Origin: Nitratifractor salsuginis DSM 16511
GTDB taxonomy: Bacteria > Campylobacterota > Campylobacteria > Campylobacterales > Sulfurovaceae
Direction: 5' to 3'
DNA length: 64,000 nt
Assembly (NCBI RefSeq): GCF_000186245.1
Contig: NC_014935.1
Coordinates: 124,001 to 188,000 of the forward strand
Shown: positions 42,722 to 53,711 of the stretch, in pieces
Numbering within the stretch: the first letter of the stretch is position 1
How the letters are laid out: the number at the start of each line of letters is the position of its first letter
The notes under the pieces: generated by a model
Databases searched by the model: none
The model's input: only the letters and a program-made list of their open reading frames with translations
What the model was told of the DNA's origin: nothing
Position numbers and translations under genes: made by a program

Positions 42722-43341
42722 GCGGAGCGATCTTGATCCTTTCGGGTCCCAGCGGAGCAGGCAAAAGCACGATCATTCAGCGGGCGGAGCCCCTGATCGG
42801 TGATTTTTATTTCTCCATCTCCACCACCACCCGACCCCCGAGAGAGGGGGAGGTGCACGGTGTGGACTACTATTTCACCGACAAAGAGAGCTTTGAGCGT
42901 GATATCGCGGCAGGGGAGTTTCTGGAGTATGCCCAGGTCCACGGCAACTACTACGGTACTTCCCTCAAACCGGTCCGGGAAGCCCTCGAAGAGGGGAAAC
43001 TGGTGATCTTCGATATCGATGTGCAGGGGCATCGCCTGGCGCGGGCGAAGATGGGGGATCTGATCACCTCCGCCTTTATCACGCCGCCGACGATCGCCGA
43101 GCTGGAGCGGCGCCTGCTGAGCCGCAGTACCGACGATCCGGAGACGGTGCGCCGCCGCCTGGAGAACGCCAAAGAGGAGATCCGGGCTTTGGAGGAGTAT
43201 GACTTCCTCATCATCAACGACGATCTGGATCGGGCGACGGAAGAGTTCGTCACCGTGGCCAAGGCGGCCAGACTCCGGCCGGGGCACGAGGCCCTGAGAC
43301 GTTTCCGTGAATCGTGGCTCGCCTCGGGGAGCCGTAGCTAA
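42718..43341 (+). CDS. gmk: Guanylate kinase
   Basis: 207 aa; phosphorylates GMP to GDP. P-loop LSGPSGAGKSTII at residues 7-19, STTTRPPREGEVHGVDYYF and YAQVHGNYYGTS for GMP binding, FDIDVQGHR. The usual position of gmk before tatA and argS is common in Campylobacterota. Confidence 0.97.
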   Translation: MSGAILILSGPSGAGKSTIIQRAEPLIGDFYFSISTTTRPPREGEVHGVDYYFTDKESFERDIAAGEFLEYAQVHGNYYGTSLKPVREALEEGKLVIFDIDVQGHRLARAKMGDLITSAFITPPTIAELERRLLSRSTDDPETVRRRLENAKEEIRALEEYDFLIINDDLDRATEEFVTVAKAARLRPGHEALRRFRESWLASGSRS

Positions 43342-43363
43342 CGGCCGGTTAAAAAAGTTCCAG

Positions 43364-43369
43364 TATAAT
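43364..43369 (+). promoter_or_regulatory. tatA -10 element (TATAAT)
   Basis: TATAAT 50 bp upstream of tatA, in the gap after gmk; GAAAGGAAG precedes the ATG. Confidence 0.55.
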
Positions 43370-43418
43370 TACTCCACATTAGACCAAGGCGCTTCGGTGC
43401 GTATGAAAGGAAGAAAAC

Positions 43419-43658
43419 ATGGGTATGCCTAGCGGATGGGAACTTCTCCTGGTCGTCGGAGTCATCGTACTCCTCTTCGGCGGCAAGAAAATCCCCGAAC
43501 TGGCCAAAGGGCTGGGAAAAGGGATCAAAGATTTCAAACAGGCGGTCAAAGAGGACGAAGAGGCGTCAGCCCCGGCCAAAGAGATCGAGAACAAAGAGGC
43601 GAGCGCTTCAGGCACACAGAGTGAAGCCTCCGAAGTCAAAGAGAGCCAAAAAGCTTAA
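43419..43658 (+). CDS. tatA: Sec-independent translocase protein TatA
   Basis: 79 aa. One N-terminal membrane helix ([14 protein letters not shown]), the [21 protein letters not shown] amphipathic helix typical of TatA, and an acidic Ala/Glu/Ser tail. TatA forms the pore for folded twin-arginine substrates in the inner membrane. Confidence 0.95.
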   Translation: MGMPSGWELLLVVGVIVLLFGGKKIPELAKGLGKGIKDFKQAVKEDEEASAPAKEIENKEASASGTQSEASEVKESQKA

Positions 43659-43730
43659 GAACCGGGGCGTCGACCCCTTCCTCCGGCCTGCGGGCCACAC
43701 GATTCAAATATCCCCGACAACGGATTCACA

Positions 43731-45428
43731 ATGCAGATCAAAGCACAACTCAACCAATTGATTCACGACGCCTGCGCCAAGGCAGAGATCCCCGTCGAAA
43801 CGGTGCAGGTCAACGAAGCGGGCAAGCCCGAATTCGGCGACTATCAGTTCAACGGCGCCATGCCCCTGGCCAAGAAGCTGGGCAAAAACCCCCGCCAGAT
43901 CGCCCAGGAGATCGTGGAAGCGCTCCCCGAGAACCCGATCCTGAGCAAAGCAGAGATCGCCGGGCCGGGCTTCATCAACCTGACGCTTAGCCCCAAATGG
44001 CTTGCCGCGCGCCTGGAAGAGGCGGCGCGGGACGAGCGTCTGGGGGTCGGGCGGCAGAGTGAGCCCAAACGGGTGGTGGTGGACTACTCCAGCCCCAATA
44101 TGGCCAAGCAGATGCACGTGGGGCACCTGCGCTCGACCATTATCGGCGACTCCCTGGCCAATCTTTTCGCCTTTCTGGGCGATGAGGTGATCCGCCAGAA
44201 CCATATCGGCGACTGGGGGACCCAGTTCGGGATGCTCATCGCCTACCTCGAAGAGCTGGGAGAGGGGGCCGAGGGGAGCCTCCACGATCTGGAGGAGTTT
44301 TACAAAGCGGCCAAGAAGCGCTTCGATGAGGATGCGGCCTTCGCTGACAAGTCCCGGGAGTATGTGGTCAAGCTCCAGGGAGGGGATGTCAAGTGCCTCC
44401 ATCTCTGGGAGAACTTCATCGACAAATCCCTGGGCCACTGCGAAGAGGTCTACTCCAAGCTCCACGTCCGCCTGACCCGGGAAGATGTCAAAGCCGAGAG
44501 CAGTTACAACGACGATCTCCAAAAGATCGTGGAGGACCTCCAGGCCAAAGGGCTGCTCAAAGAGAGCCGGGGGGCTAAGGTGGTCTTTACCGACGATGAG
44601 GAGAACCCGCTGATTATCCAAAAAAGCGACGGCGGTTTCCTCTATGCCACGACCGACCTGGCGGCGATCCGTTTCCGGGTCAAAGAACTGGGGGCCAAGC
44701 GGATCAGCTATGTCGTCGATGCCCGCCAGGCGGGGCACTTCAAACAGGTATTTGCCGTGGCACGGATGGCGGGCTACGCCCCCGAAGATGTGCGGCTCGA
44801 GCACGTCTCCTTCGGGATGATGCTGGATAAAAGCGGACGGCCTTTCAAGACCCGCGACGGGGGGACCGTCAAGCTCATCGACCTTCTCGACGAAGCGGTG
44901 GAGCGGGCCAAAGGGGCCATTACCCAGCGGGAAGCCTACGACGAGGAGGAGCTGGAGAAGATCGCCGAGATCGTAGGAATCGGGGCGGTCAAATACTCCG
45001 ACCTCTCCATCAATCGGGAATCCAACTACATCTTCGACTGGGACCGGATGCTCTCCCTGGAAGGCAACACTTCTCTCTATCAGCAATATGCCTATGCGCG
45101 GATCCGCTCCATCTTCCGCAAATACGACGGCACGATCGAAGGGAAAGTGCAGCTGGGTGACGAGCTGGAAAGGCGTCTGGCGCTCAAATTGCTCCAGTTG
45201 GAGGATGTGCTCCGCGCCGCCGCCCGAGAGGCGATGCCCCATTACATCACGGGCTACCTCTACGACCTGGCGACCCTCTTTATGAAATTCTACGAGAACA
45301 ACCCGATCCTGCGCAGCGATGTACCCGAAGAGCTGCGCCAAAGCCGCCTGCAGTTGGCCAAAAGTACGGCCGATACCCTCAAGCTGGCCCTGGAGATCCT
45401 GGGGATCAAGGTGCTGGAGCGCCTCTGA
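43731..45428 (+). CDS. argS: Arginyl-tRNA synthetase
   Basis: 565 aa class I synthetase. N-terminal Arg-S additional domain, then DYSSPNMAKQMHVGHLRSTIIGD with the HVGH form of HIGH, GDWGTQFGMLIAYL, and the DALR anticodon-binding domain at the C-terminus (SLYQQYAYARIRSIFRK). KMSK is degenerate (LDKSGRPFKTRDG), as often in ArgS. tatA precedes it by 72 bp containing a GGGG-CGTCGA-CCCC hairpin. Confidence 0.97.
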   Translation: MQIKAQLNQLIHDACAKAEIPVETVQVNEAGKPEFGDYQFNGAMPLAKKLGKNPRQIAQEIVEALPENPILSKAEIAGPGFINLTLSPKWLAARLEEAARDERLGVGRQSEPKRVVVDYSSPNMAKQMHVGHLRSTIIGDSLANLFAFLGDEVIRQNHIGDWGTQFGMLIAYLEELGEGAEGSLHDLEEFYKAAKKRFDEDAAFADKSREYVVKLQGGDVKCLHLWENFIDKSLGHCEEVYSKLHVRLTREDVKAESSYNDDLQKIVEDLQAKGLLKESRGAKVVFTDDEENPLIIQKSDGGFLYATTDLAAIRFRVKELGAKRISYVVDARQAGHFKQVFAVARMAGYAPEDVRLEHVSFGMMLDKSGRPFKTRDGGTVKLIDLLDEAVERAKGAITQREAYDEEELEKIAEIVGIGAVKYSDLSINRESNYIFDWDRMLSLEGNTSLYQQYAYARIRSIFRKYDGTIEGKVQLGDELERRLALKLLQLEDVLRAAAREAMPHYITGYLYDLATLFMKFYENNPILRSDVPEELRQSRLQLAKSTADTLKLALEILGIKVLERL

Positions 45429-45748
45429 TGGGCCGGCTCTATCTCCTGATCCTCTTGACCCTCGGCGCCGTCGCTCTGGAATACTACTTCCGCAGGGATT
45501 GGCGCAAAAGCCTCATCGCCCTGGGGAGCTTCCTGCTCCTCATCGGCTGGGCGATTCTGGGGATGACGATGCGCACGGTGATCCCCCTCTACCTCACCCA
45601 CCTCACTTTGATCGCCATAGGATGGTTCGCTCTGATCTTCTATCTGCTCAAGGGACGCTATCTCTGGTGGGCCTATTGGCTGCCGGCGCTTACCCTGCTG
45701 GTCTTTGTGGGGCTCAATTTCTTTGAAGGGTCACGCTACGAATCCTGA
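45428..45748 (+). CDS. Small membrane protein, unknown
   Basis: 106 aa with three or four hydrophobic helices (residues 3-18, 29-45, 54-74, 80-98). Not recognised. The ATG overlaps the argS stop by one base, so it is co-expressed with argS. The C-terminus is FFEGSRYES. Confidence 0.7.
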   Translation: MGRLYLLILLTLGAVALEYYFRRDWRKSLIALGSFLLLIGWAILGMTMRTVIPLYLTHLTLIAIGWFALIFYLLKGRYLWWAYWLPALTLLVFVGLNFFEGSRYES

Positions 45749-45850
45749 GGCTCTCCGCCTCACTACCTCTTTAATTCTTTCTTCACTTTTCATCCGGATA
45801 TCAGATTTCCGACAGATCCCCTCTTATCAGAACTATAAGAAAATTTTTAT

Positions 45851-45865
45851 GGAAAATAATTTTCC
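45851..45865. promoter_or_regulatory. 7-1-7 palindrome, putative PerR/Fur-type operator 1
   Basis: GGAAAATAATTTTCC is an exact 7-1-7 inverted repeat. It lies where a -35 element would be, 17 bp before the -10 at 45883. Confidence 0.5.
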
Positions 45866-45882
45866 TTTAAGAGTATTTAGCA

Positions 45883-45888
45883 TATAAT
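45883..45888 (+). promoter_or_regulatory. -10 element (TATAAT) of peroxide-defence genes
   Basis: Consensus TATAAT 44 bp upstream of the thioferritin-like gene, placed between two 7-1-7 palindromes. Confidence 0.65.
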
Positions 45889-45895
45889 TCTTTAT

Positions 45896-45910
45896 GGATA
45901 AAATTTATCC
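45896..45910. promoter_or_regulatory. 7-1-7 palindrome, putative PerR/Fur-type operator 2
   Basis: GGATAAAATTTATCC is an exact 7-1-7 inverted repeat just downstream of the expected transcription start, centred 45 bp from operator 1. Positions over the -35 and +1 regions are typical of repressor sites. Confidence 0.5.
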
Positions 45911-45931
45911 AATAAAGAAAAAGGAGAAAAA

Positions 45932-46447
45932 ATGGCACGCAGAGGAAATTCCATTATCAAGGGGATCGAAGTCAATACGGTGATCGAGCTGCTCAACAGA
46001 GCCTATGCCGATGAGTGGTTGGCCTATTATCAGTATTACATCGAAGAGAAGGTGGTCAAAGGGATTATGAAGGATGCGGCGGTGGCCGAATTGCAGCAAC
46101 ACGCTGCCGATGAGCTCCGCCACGCCGATATGGTGGCGCAGAGAATACTGCAATTAGGCGGGACACCGCTGCTCAATCCCAAAGAGTGGTTCACTCATAC
46201 CAACTGCGGCTACGAAGAGCCGAGTAATTTCGATGTGGTGGCGATCCTGGAGGATGCCATCAAGGGAGAGCAGTGCGCCATCAGCACCTACTCCGAGCTG
46301 GCGGAATTGACACGTGGGAAAGATATCGTCACCTACGACATCGTCAGCCGGATTCTGGCCGATGAGGTCGAGCATGAAGAGGATCTCCAGGCGCTCCATG
46401 ACGATATCACCGAATTCGTCCGAGAGATCCGGGGAACATTGGCCTGA
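45932..46447 (+). CDS. Ferritin-like diiron protein, thioferritin/DPSL type
   Basis: 171 aa four-helix ferritin-like protein. Carboxylate/His ligands appear in ADEWLAYYQYY (Glu28), AADELRHADM (Glu61, His64), KGEQCAISTY (Glu114) and ADEVEHEEDL (Glu145, His148). Cys92 and Cys115 lie beside the diiron site as in DPSL thioferritins, which use peroxide to oxidise and store iron. AAAGGAG precedes the ATG. Followed by desulforubrerythrin, so it belongs to a peroxide-defence group. Confidence 0.85.
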   Translation: MARRGNSIIKGIEVNTVIELLNRAYADEWLAYYQYYIEEKVVKGIMKDAAVAELQQHAADELRHADMVAQRILQLGGTPLLNPKEWFTHTNCGYEEPSNFDVVAILEDAIKGEQCAISTYSELAELTRGKDIVTYDIVSRILADEVEHEEDLQALHDDITEFVREIRGTLA

Positions 46448-46497
46448 GGTGGGGACGGCCCCACTTTATACAAAAAACAGAAAAGGAACCAAACAAA

Positions 46498-47157
46498 ATG
46501 AGACAGTATGAGAGTTACAAATGTGAGGTATGCGGCAATGAGGTCGAGGTACAGCAGGTAGGCGGCGGTACACTGGTCTGCTGCGGGCAGGAGATGGAGT
46601 GTACCACCAAGAATCTGACGGCGGTCAATCTGATGAAAGCTTTCGCCGGAGAGTCCCAGGCGCGGAACAAATATGAGTTTTTCGCCGAAGTGGCGATGCA
46701 GGAGGGGCTCCACCGGATCGCCCGTTTCTTCCAGGAGGCGGCGGACAATGAGAAGTACCATGCTATGGCGGAGTTCAAAGCCTACAACCGTCTGGTGAAC
46801 GATGTGGAGCTGGATACGACCCGGAAGAATCTCCAGTATGCCGCAGACGGGGAGCGCTACGAGCACGAAGAGATGTATCCCAACTTCGCCGCCATCGCCA
46901 AAGAGGAGGGGCTGGAAGCCATCGCAAGGCTTTTCCGGGCCATCGGCAAGGTAGAAGTGGAGCACGAAAAGGAGTACCTGGAGCTCAAGGCGGCCCTGGA
47001 AGCGGAAGGTTTCTTCGACAGTGAGAAGAACGAAGAGTGGATCTGCGAAGTCTGCGGCCACGTGCATCGGGGCAAGCGCCCGCCCGCACAATGCCCCCTC
47101 TGCAAGGCGGACAAAGAGTATTTCAAGAAGCGTTGCCCCGACATCACCGCGGGCTGA
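46498..47157 (+). CDS. Desulforubrerythrin, peroxide reductase
   Basis: 219 aa with three domains: an N-terminal desulforedoxin-like FeS4 site (Cys9, Cys12, Cys28, Cys29), a rubrerythrin diiron domain (ESQARNKYEFF, EKYHAMAE, EHEEMYP, EVEHEKEY), and a C-terminal rubredoxin site (Cys183, 186, 199, 202). This three-domain build is that of the Campylobacter jejuni desulforubrerythrin (Rrc/DRbr), which reduces H2O2. It lies 50 bp after the thioferritin-like gene, probably on the same transcript. Confidence 0.94.
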   Translation: MRQYESYKCEVCGNEVEVQQVGGGTLVCCGQEMECTTKNLTAVNLMKAFAGESQARNKYEFFAEVAMQEGLHRIARFFQEAADNEKYHAMAEFKAYNRLVNDVELDTTRKNLQYAADGERYEHEEMYPNFAAIAKEEGLEAIARLFRAIGKVEVEHEKEYLELKAALEAEGFFDSEKNEEWICEVCGHVHRGKRPPAQCPLCKADKEYFKKRCPDITAG

Positions 47158-47312
47158 GCGATCGGGTGCGATCCCGGCAGGATGGTCTGAAAATGAGTGG
47201 ATCGGTGATGAAGTGATTATCCCGCCTGCCACCGATATCTAGGAGGCAGAACGTCGCAAGAAGGGTGGAGAGTTCGAGTGCTTCGATTAGTGGTTCTGCC
47301 ACAAGAAGCGCT

Positions 47313-49573
<2,261 letters not shown>

Positions 49574-49585
49574 GCCAAGGTTTGA

Positions 49586-49927
49586 TTATTTGCCCCCCAG
49601 TTTCCCGCTCTTGAGCTCGTCGAGGAACTCTTCGAGGCTGTAGCGCTGGCGGTAGTTGGGGGTCATGATATGGACGATGATCTCCCCCAGGTCGGCGACG
49701 ATCCATTCGTCACTCTCGTCGGAGCCGTAAAAGGTCTCTCCCTGGGGCTTGAGCTCTTCTTTCATATTGTCGAAGAGGGCCTGGGTGTGCTTGCCCCCCA
49801 GGGAGTTGGCAAGGATCACCTGCTTGGCGATATAATCCACATTTCCCAGATCGAAAACTTCGATCTCTTCCGCTTTTTTACTGTCAAGTAGATTGACGAT
49901 ACGATCGACACGTTCCTGTAGGGTCAC
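49586..49927 (-). CDS. rsfS: Ribosomal silencing factor RsfS
   Basis: 113 aa. It binds L14 and blocks subunit joining when nutrients are scarce. The core DSKKAEEIEVFDLGNVDYIAKQVILA and SDEWIVADLGEIIVHIMTPNYRQRYSLEEF is typical. The GTG at 49927 overlaps the nadD stop (GTGA) and has AAGGAAAG upstream; the frame is open much further upstream but overlaps nadD there. Confidence 0.94.
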   Translation of the reverse strand: MTLQERVDRIVNLLDSKKAEEIEVFDLGNVDYIAKQVILANSLGGKHTQALFDNMKEELKPQGETFYGSDESDEWIVADLGEIIVHIMTPNYRQRYSLEEFLDELKSGKLGGK

Positions 49928-50490
49928 ATTCTTTCCTTTTTGAGTTGATAGGTTTGGATCACTTCTTCCCGGATCCTGGGGTCTACATACTCCAGCCCCT
50001 CTCCCCGGCGGATCCGGGTCGAGCTGACCGGGACTTCGACCGGCAGGAGGATCGCCCGGCGGAGGAAGGAGAGATCGGGGGTGTTCCCCGCGCGGGTGGC
50101 GACGATCCAGACCGCCTCTTTGTCGAGGGTTTCGAAATCTTTCCACTCCCGGAGTGTCGGCAGATTGTCGCTGCCGATCACCAGATACTTCAGAGGGTAG
50201 GATCGTTTCAGAGCGGTCCAGGTCTCGACGGTGTAGACGGGGCGTCCCTGTCGGATCTCGAAATCGCTGACGACGACCCCCGGCAGATCGAAGACCTGTC
50301 GGCACCACTCCAGGCGCTGCTCAGGGCTGGCGTGGGAATGTTCCTTGAAGGGATTGAGCCAGGCGGGGACGACGATGACCTGAGGGATTTTCAACTCATA
50401 GATCAGGTCTTCGATGATCTTGCGATGCCCGAGATGAGGGGGATCGAAGCTCCCCCCGAAGAGGGCCGCCTCTTGGGGTCCGTTAATCAA
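49924..50490 (-). CDS. nadD: Nicotinate-nucleotide adenylyltransferase
   Basis: 188 aa from the TTG at 50490, chosen because AGAGG lies 7 nt upstream and because the only ATG (50532, giving 14 more residues) would be at or next to the transcription start set by the minus-strand TATAAT (50546-50541). ALFGGSFDPPHLGHRKI contains the nucleotide-binding (T/H)xGH motif, and VPVSSTRIRRGEG is the ISSTxIR motif. It makes deamido-NAD; the pairing with rsfS is conserved in bacteria. Confidence 0.92.
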   Translation of the reverse strand: MINGPQEAALFGGSFDPPHLGHRKIIEDLIYELKIPQVIVVPAWLNPFKEHSHASPEQRLEWCRQVFDLPGVVVSDFEIRQGRPVYTVETWTALKRSYPLKYLVIGSDNLPTLREWKDFETLDKEAVWIVATRAGNTPDLSFLRRAILLPVEVPVSSTRIRRGEGLEYVDPRIREEVIQTYQLKKERM

Positions 50491-50559
50491 GAGATAACCT
50501 CTGATAGAGTAAAATAATCCGAAGTTTACCATAATTGAACATTATAGGAGGGAGGGGCG

Positions 50560-51768
50560 ATGCTCAAGACCATCAAGGACCTGGAGATCGACGGATCCAC
50601 CGTTTTTATTCGTTGTGATTTCAATGTACCCATCGACGAGTTCGGCAACATTACCGACGACCGGAGGATCCGCGCGGCGCTCCCGACGATCCGCTACTGT
50701 CTGGACCGGGATTGCAAGGTGGTCCTGGGGTCCCACTTCGAACGTCCGGAACCCGGAAAATTCGAAGAGCGCTTTTCCCTCTTCCCTGTCTACAAGCGCC
50801 TCGACGCTCTTTTGAAGATCAAAAACCATCTCTATTTCGACGACTCCAAAGCCGGAGCGGTCATCACGCCCCGGGCCAAAGAGCTTTTTGGGCAAATGGA
50901 AGGGGGCGATGTGCTGCTGCTGGAGAACCTCCGCTTCGATCCCGGTGAAACGAAGGATGACATCGAGTTCGCCAAAAAGCTCTCGGAGTTTGGGGAGTTC
51001 TATGTCAACGACGCCTTTGGAGCCTGTCACCGCAAACACGCGTCGATCCACGCCATCGCCTCTCTCTACGACAAAGAGCACAAGGCGGCCGGCTTCCTCC
51101 TGGCCAAGGAGGTCAACTTCTTCGCCAAGGTCCTGGAGAACCCCTCCCGCCCCTTCGTCGCCGTGGTCGGGGGAAGCAAGGTCTCCGGAAAGCTCGAAGC
51201 CCTCAACCGCCTCATCAGCAAAGTCGACAAACTTGTCGTCGGCGGAGGGATGGCTTTTACTTTCCTCAAGGCTCAGGGGTATGAAGTGGGTAAATCCCTG
51301 GTAGAGGAGGATCTGATAGACGAAGCGCGGACCATTATGTACAAGGCCAAGAAGAACGGTGTGAAGTTCTACCTCCCCGTCGATGTGGTCGTGGCGCCGG
51401 AGATGAGTGAAACCGCTACGGTCAAATACCTTCCGACTCAGGAGATCCCGGCGGAGTGGATGGGATTGGATATCGGGCCGGCAAGCACCCGGCTCTTCCG
51501 GGAAGCGCTCAACGATGCCCACACCATTATGTGGAACGGGCCGATGGGGGTCTATGAGATGGAGCGCTTCGCCAAAGGGTCCATCAAAATGTCCCACTAC
51601 ATCGCCGAGAGCCACGCCACGACCATCGTCGGCGGAGGGGATACCGCCGATGTGGCGGCGCGTGCCGGAGATGTGGACGAGATGACCTTCGTGAGCACCG
51701 GAGGAGGAGCGAGTCTGAAGCTCATCGAAGGGGAGGAGCTCCCCGGTATCGTCGCTCTGCAATCCTAA
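50560..51768 (+). CDS. pgk: Phosphoglycerate kinase
   Basis: 402 aa two-domain glycolytic and gluconeogenic kinase. [58 protein letters not shown] and the C-terminal [14 protein letters not shown] and STGGGASL are conserved. A strong AGGAGGGAGG precedes the ATG. tpiA follows after 10 bp. Confidence 0.97.
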   Translation: MLKTIKDLEIDGSTVFIRCDFNVPIDEFGNITDDRRIRAALPTIRYCLDRDCKVVLGSHFERPEPGKFEERFSLFPVYKRLDALLKIKNHLYFDDSKAGAVITPRAKELFGQMEGGDVLLLENLRFDPGETKDDIEFAKKLSEFGEFYVNDAFGACHRKHASIHAIASLYDKEHKAAGFLLAKEVNFFAKVLENPSRPFVAVVGGSKVSGKLEALNRLISKVDKLVVGGGMAFTFLKAQGYEVGKSLVEEDLIDEARTIMYKAKKNGVKFYLPVDVVVAPEMSETATVKYLPTQEIPAEWMGLDIGPASTRLFREALNDAHTIMWNGPMGVYEMERFAKGSIKMSHYIAESHATTIVGGGDTADVAARAGDVDEMTFVSTGGGASLKLIEGEELPGIVALQS

Positions 51769-51778
51769 AGGAGAAAAA

Positions 51779-52486
51779 ATGATTTTCGCAGCCAATTTCA
51801 AAATGCACCATACCCGTCAAAGTACCACAGAGTATCTGGATCGTCTGGAGGCTCTATTGGAGCGGGCGGAGTACCCCTTCAAAGTGATGGTTTTCCCTCC
51901 GGCGACGGCCCTGCAGCCTTCCCGGGAGTGGATCACCGTGGGCGCGCAGAACGCCTATCCCGCCGAAGAGGGGGCCTACACCGGAGAGATCGGGCTGAGT
52001 CAGCTGCATGAGTTTGAGATTGATACGGTGCTGATCGGCCACAGCGAGCGGCGGCAGATCCTGGGGGAGGACCAGGAGTTCATCGCCAAAAAGTTCGCCT
52101 TTTACCGGGAGCACGGTTTTCAGATCATCTACTGCGTGGGCGAGCCCCTAGAGGTTCGGGAACAGGGCTTCGAGGCGGTGGCCGAATATCTCTGGGAACA
52201 GTTCGACGATATCGACATCGACTATGAGCGGCTTATCGTCGCCTATGAACCGGTCTGGGCTATCGGGACGGGCCAGGCGGCCGAGCCGGAAGCGATCGCC
52301 GCGACCCACGCCGAGCTGCGCCGCCGGATCAAACGCCCCATCCTCTACGGCGGCAGTGTCAATCCCACCAATATCGCCCGGATCGCCGAGATCCCTGATG
52401 TAGACGGTGTCCTGGTCGGGAGCGCTTCCCTTGATCCCGAGAAGTTTCACGCCCTGATGATCCCCGTGGCTCCGCCCCAGGTATGA
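51779..52486 (+). CDS. tpiA: Triosephosphate isomerase
   Basis: 235 aa TIM barrel, short like other campylobacterotal TpiA. Catalytic Lys8 in AANFKMH, His in LIGHSERR and Glu in YEPVWAIGTG are present, with LYGGSVNP for phosphate binding. AAAGGAG precedes the ATG and it overlaps the next gene by 4 bp. Confidence 0.97.
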   Translation: MIFAANFKMHHTRQSTTEYLDRLEALLERAEYPFKVMVFPPATALQPSREWITVGAQNAYPAEEGAYTGEIGLSQLHEFEIDTVLIGHSERRQILGEDQEFIAKKFAFYREHGFQIIYCVGEPLEVREQGFEAVAEYLWEQFDDIDIDYERLIVAYEPVWAIGTGQAAEPEAIAATHAELRRRIKRPILYGGSVNPTNIARIAEIPDVDGVLVGSASLDPEKFHALMIPVAPPQV

Positions 52487-53451
52487 GCCGCAAGTTTCTC
52501 CTTCTTTTTTTCAAAAAACTCCTCTACCTTGCGGGGATGCTCTGGCTGATCTCTCTGATCACCTTCGGGGCGATCCATATGGCGCCCAACAGCTTCTTCG
52601 CCGCCGGAGGACTCAACCCCAATATGACCCCTGAAGCGATCGCCCATCTCAAGGCGGTCTACGGCCTGGACAAACCTCTGCTGACCCAGTATCTCGATTG
52701 GATGAGGTCGATGCTCCATCTCGACTTCGGGGTCTCCTTCGCCAGCGGCAACCGGGTCATCGACGAGATCAAAGCAAGGGTCTGGATCACGCTGGGGATC
52801 AACCTGGCGGCGATGCTCTTCATTTTCGCCCTGGCCTTTCGCTACGGAATTCGTGCCGCGCTCAAAGGGGGCAATTATGAAAAGGGGATGAAGCAGTTGG
52901 CGTTGCTCAGCTATGCGACCCCTTCCTTTTATCTGGCCCTGCTGCTGATCCTGATTTTCGGGCTCAAGCTGGGATGGTTTCCTATGGCGGGGCTGGAAGG
53001 GTTGGAGCCGAAAAAAGGTCTGGAGCGTTGGCTCGATATCGCCTGGCACTTGGTCTTACCCGTGGGGGTGATCGTCTTTACGGGATTCGGTTCGTTGATG
53101 CTCTATATCCGCTCTCTGACCCGGGAGATCCTCAAGAGCGACTATATCTTTTTCGCCCGGGCGAGGGGCCTGGAGGATCGGATCATCGTCCGCCGCTACA
53201 TTTACCCCAATCTGATGCCCTTCATCGTGACGATCCTGGGGCTTTCGCTGCCGGGGCTGTTGGGAGGGAGTGTCATCCTGGAGCAGATCTTCTCCATCGA
53301 CGGAATGGGGATGCTCTTTTATCAGAGCGCTCTGGCGAGGGATTATCCGGTGATTATGGGGATTTTGGTCGTGGGGGCTTTTTTGACCCTGCTGGGGAAT
53401 ATGATCGCTGATCTGGTCCTGCTGGCTATCGACCCCCACCGTCGTCGCTGA
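52483..53451 (+). CDS. ABC permease, DppB/OppB-type, without partners here
   Basis: 322 aa with six transmembrane helices. The N-terminal helix and SLITFGAIHMAPNSFF, GLDKPLLTQYLDWM, LDFGVSF and the C-terminal EAA loop (SDYIFFARARGLEDRIIVRRYIYPNLM) belong to peptide/nickel-type permeases. ATGA overlap with tpiA. No ATPase or binding protein is adjacent, so partners must be elsewhere. Confidence 0.88.
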   Translation: MSRKFLLLFFKKLLYLAGMLWLISLITFGAIHMAPNSFFAAGGLNPNMTPEAIAHLKAVYGLDKPLLTQYLDWMRSMLHLDFGVSFASGNRVIDEIKARVWITLGINLAAMLFIFALAFRYGIRAALKGGNYEKGMKQLALLSYATPSFYLALLLILIFGLKLGWFPMAGLEGLEPKKGLERWLDIAWHLVLPVGVIVFTGFGSLMLYIRSLTREILKSDYIFFARARGLEDRIIVRRYIYPNLMPFIVTILGLSLPGLLGGSVILEQIFSIDGMGMLFYQSALARDYPVIMGILVVGAFLTLLGNMIADLVLLAIDPHRRR

Positions 53452-53458
53452 AAGCGGC

Positions 53459-53689
53459 TCAATCCAGCTCCACTCCGTCCCAGAATTCATCGTATCCCAG
53501 GGTGCTCTCCTGGGCTTCCTCCTCCATCTCTTTGCGCAGCTGCGCTTCGGTGTAGGCCTGGAGCCAGGCATCCAGGGCTTCCTGGCAGAGGGAATCGAAG
53601 TTCCGATTCTGCTCCTCGGCGATTGCCGCGAGGGCTTCGAAGGTATCCCGGCGGAGGCGGAGGGTTTTGAGGAGGGTCGCTTCGTTCAT
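53459..53689 (-). CDS. Small ribbon-helix-helix-like protein
   Basis: 76 aa. LLKTLRLRRDTFEALAAIAEEQNRNFDSLCQEAL fits a strand-helix-helix (CopG/MetJ-type) DNA-binding fold; the C-terminal 30 residues are acidic. It could be an orphan antitoxin or regulator, but no toxin gene is beside it: on one side is the permease, on the other nusA. ATG at 53689 taken over the TTG at 53695; neither has a clear Shine-Dalgarno. Confidence 0.65.
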   Translation of the reverse strand: MNEATLLKTLRLRRDTFEALAAIAEEQNRNFDSLCQEALDAWLQAYTEAQLRKEMEEEAQESTLGYDEFWDGVELD

Positions 53690-53711
53690 CGGCAAGGGTG
53701 GGCCTGGGGGC

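Noticed and set aside
49586-50308. 240-aa frame as a long RsfS
   Set aside because: Its first 127 codons lie antisense-free but out of frame within nadD and are Arg/Pro-rich; RsfS proteins are about 110 aa and start at the GTG at 49927.
53459-53689. Toxin-antitoxin module
   Set aside because: The small protein looks like a ribbon-helix-helix antitoxin, but neither neighbour is a toxin.
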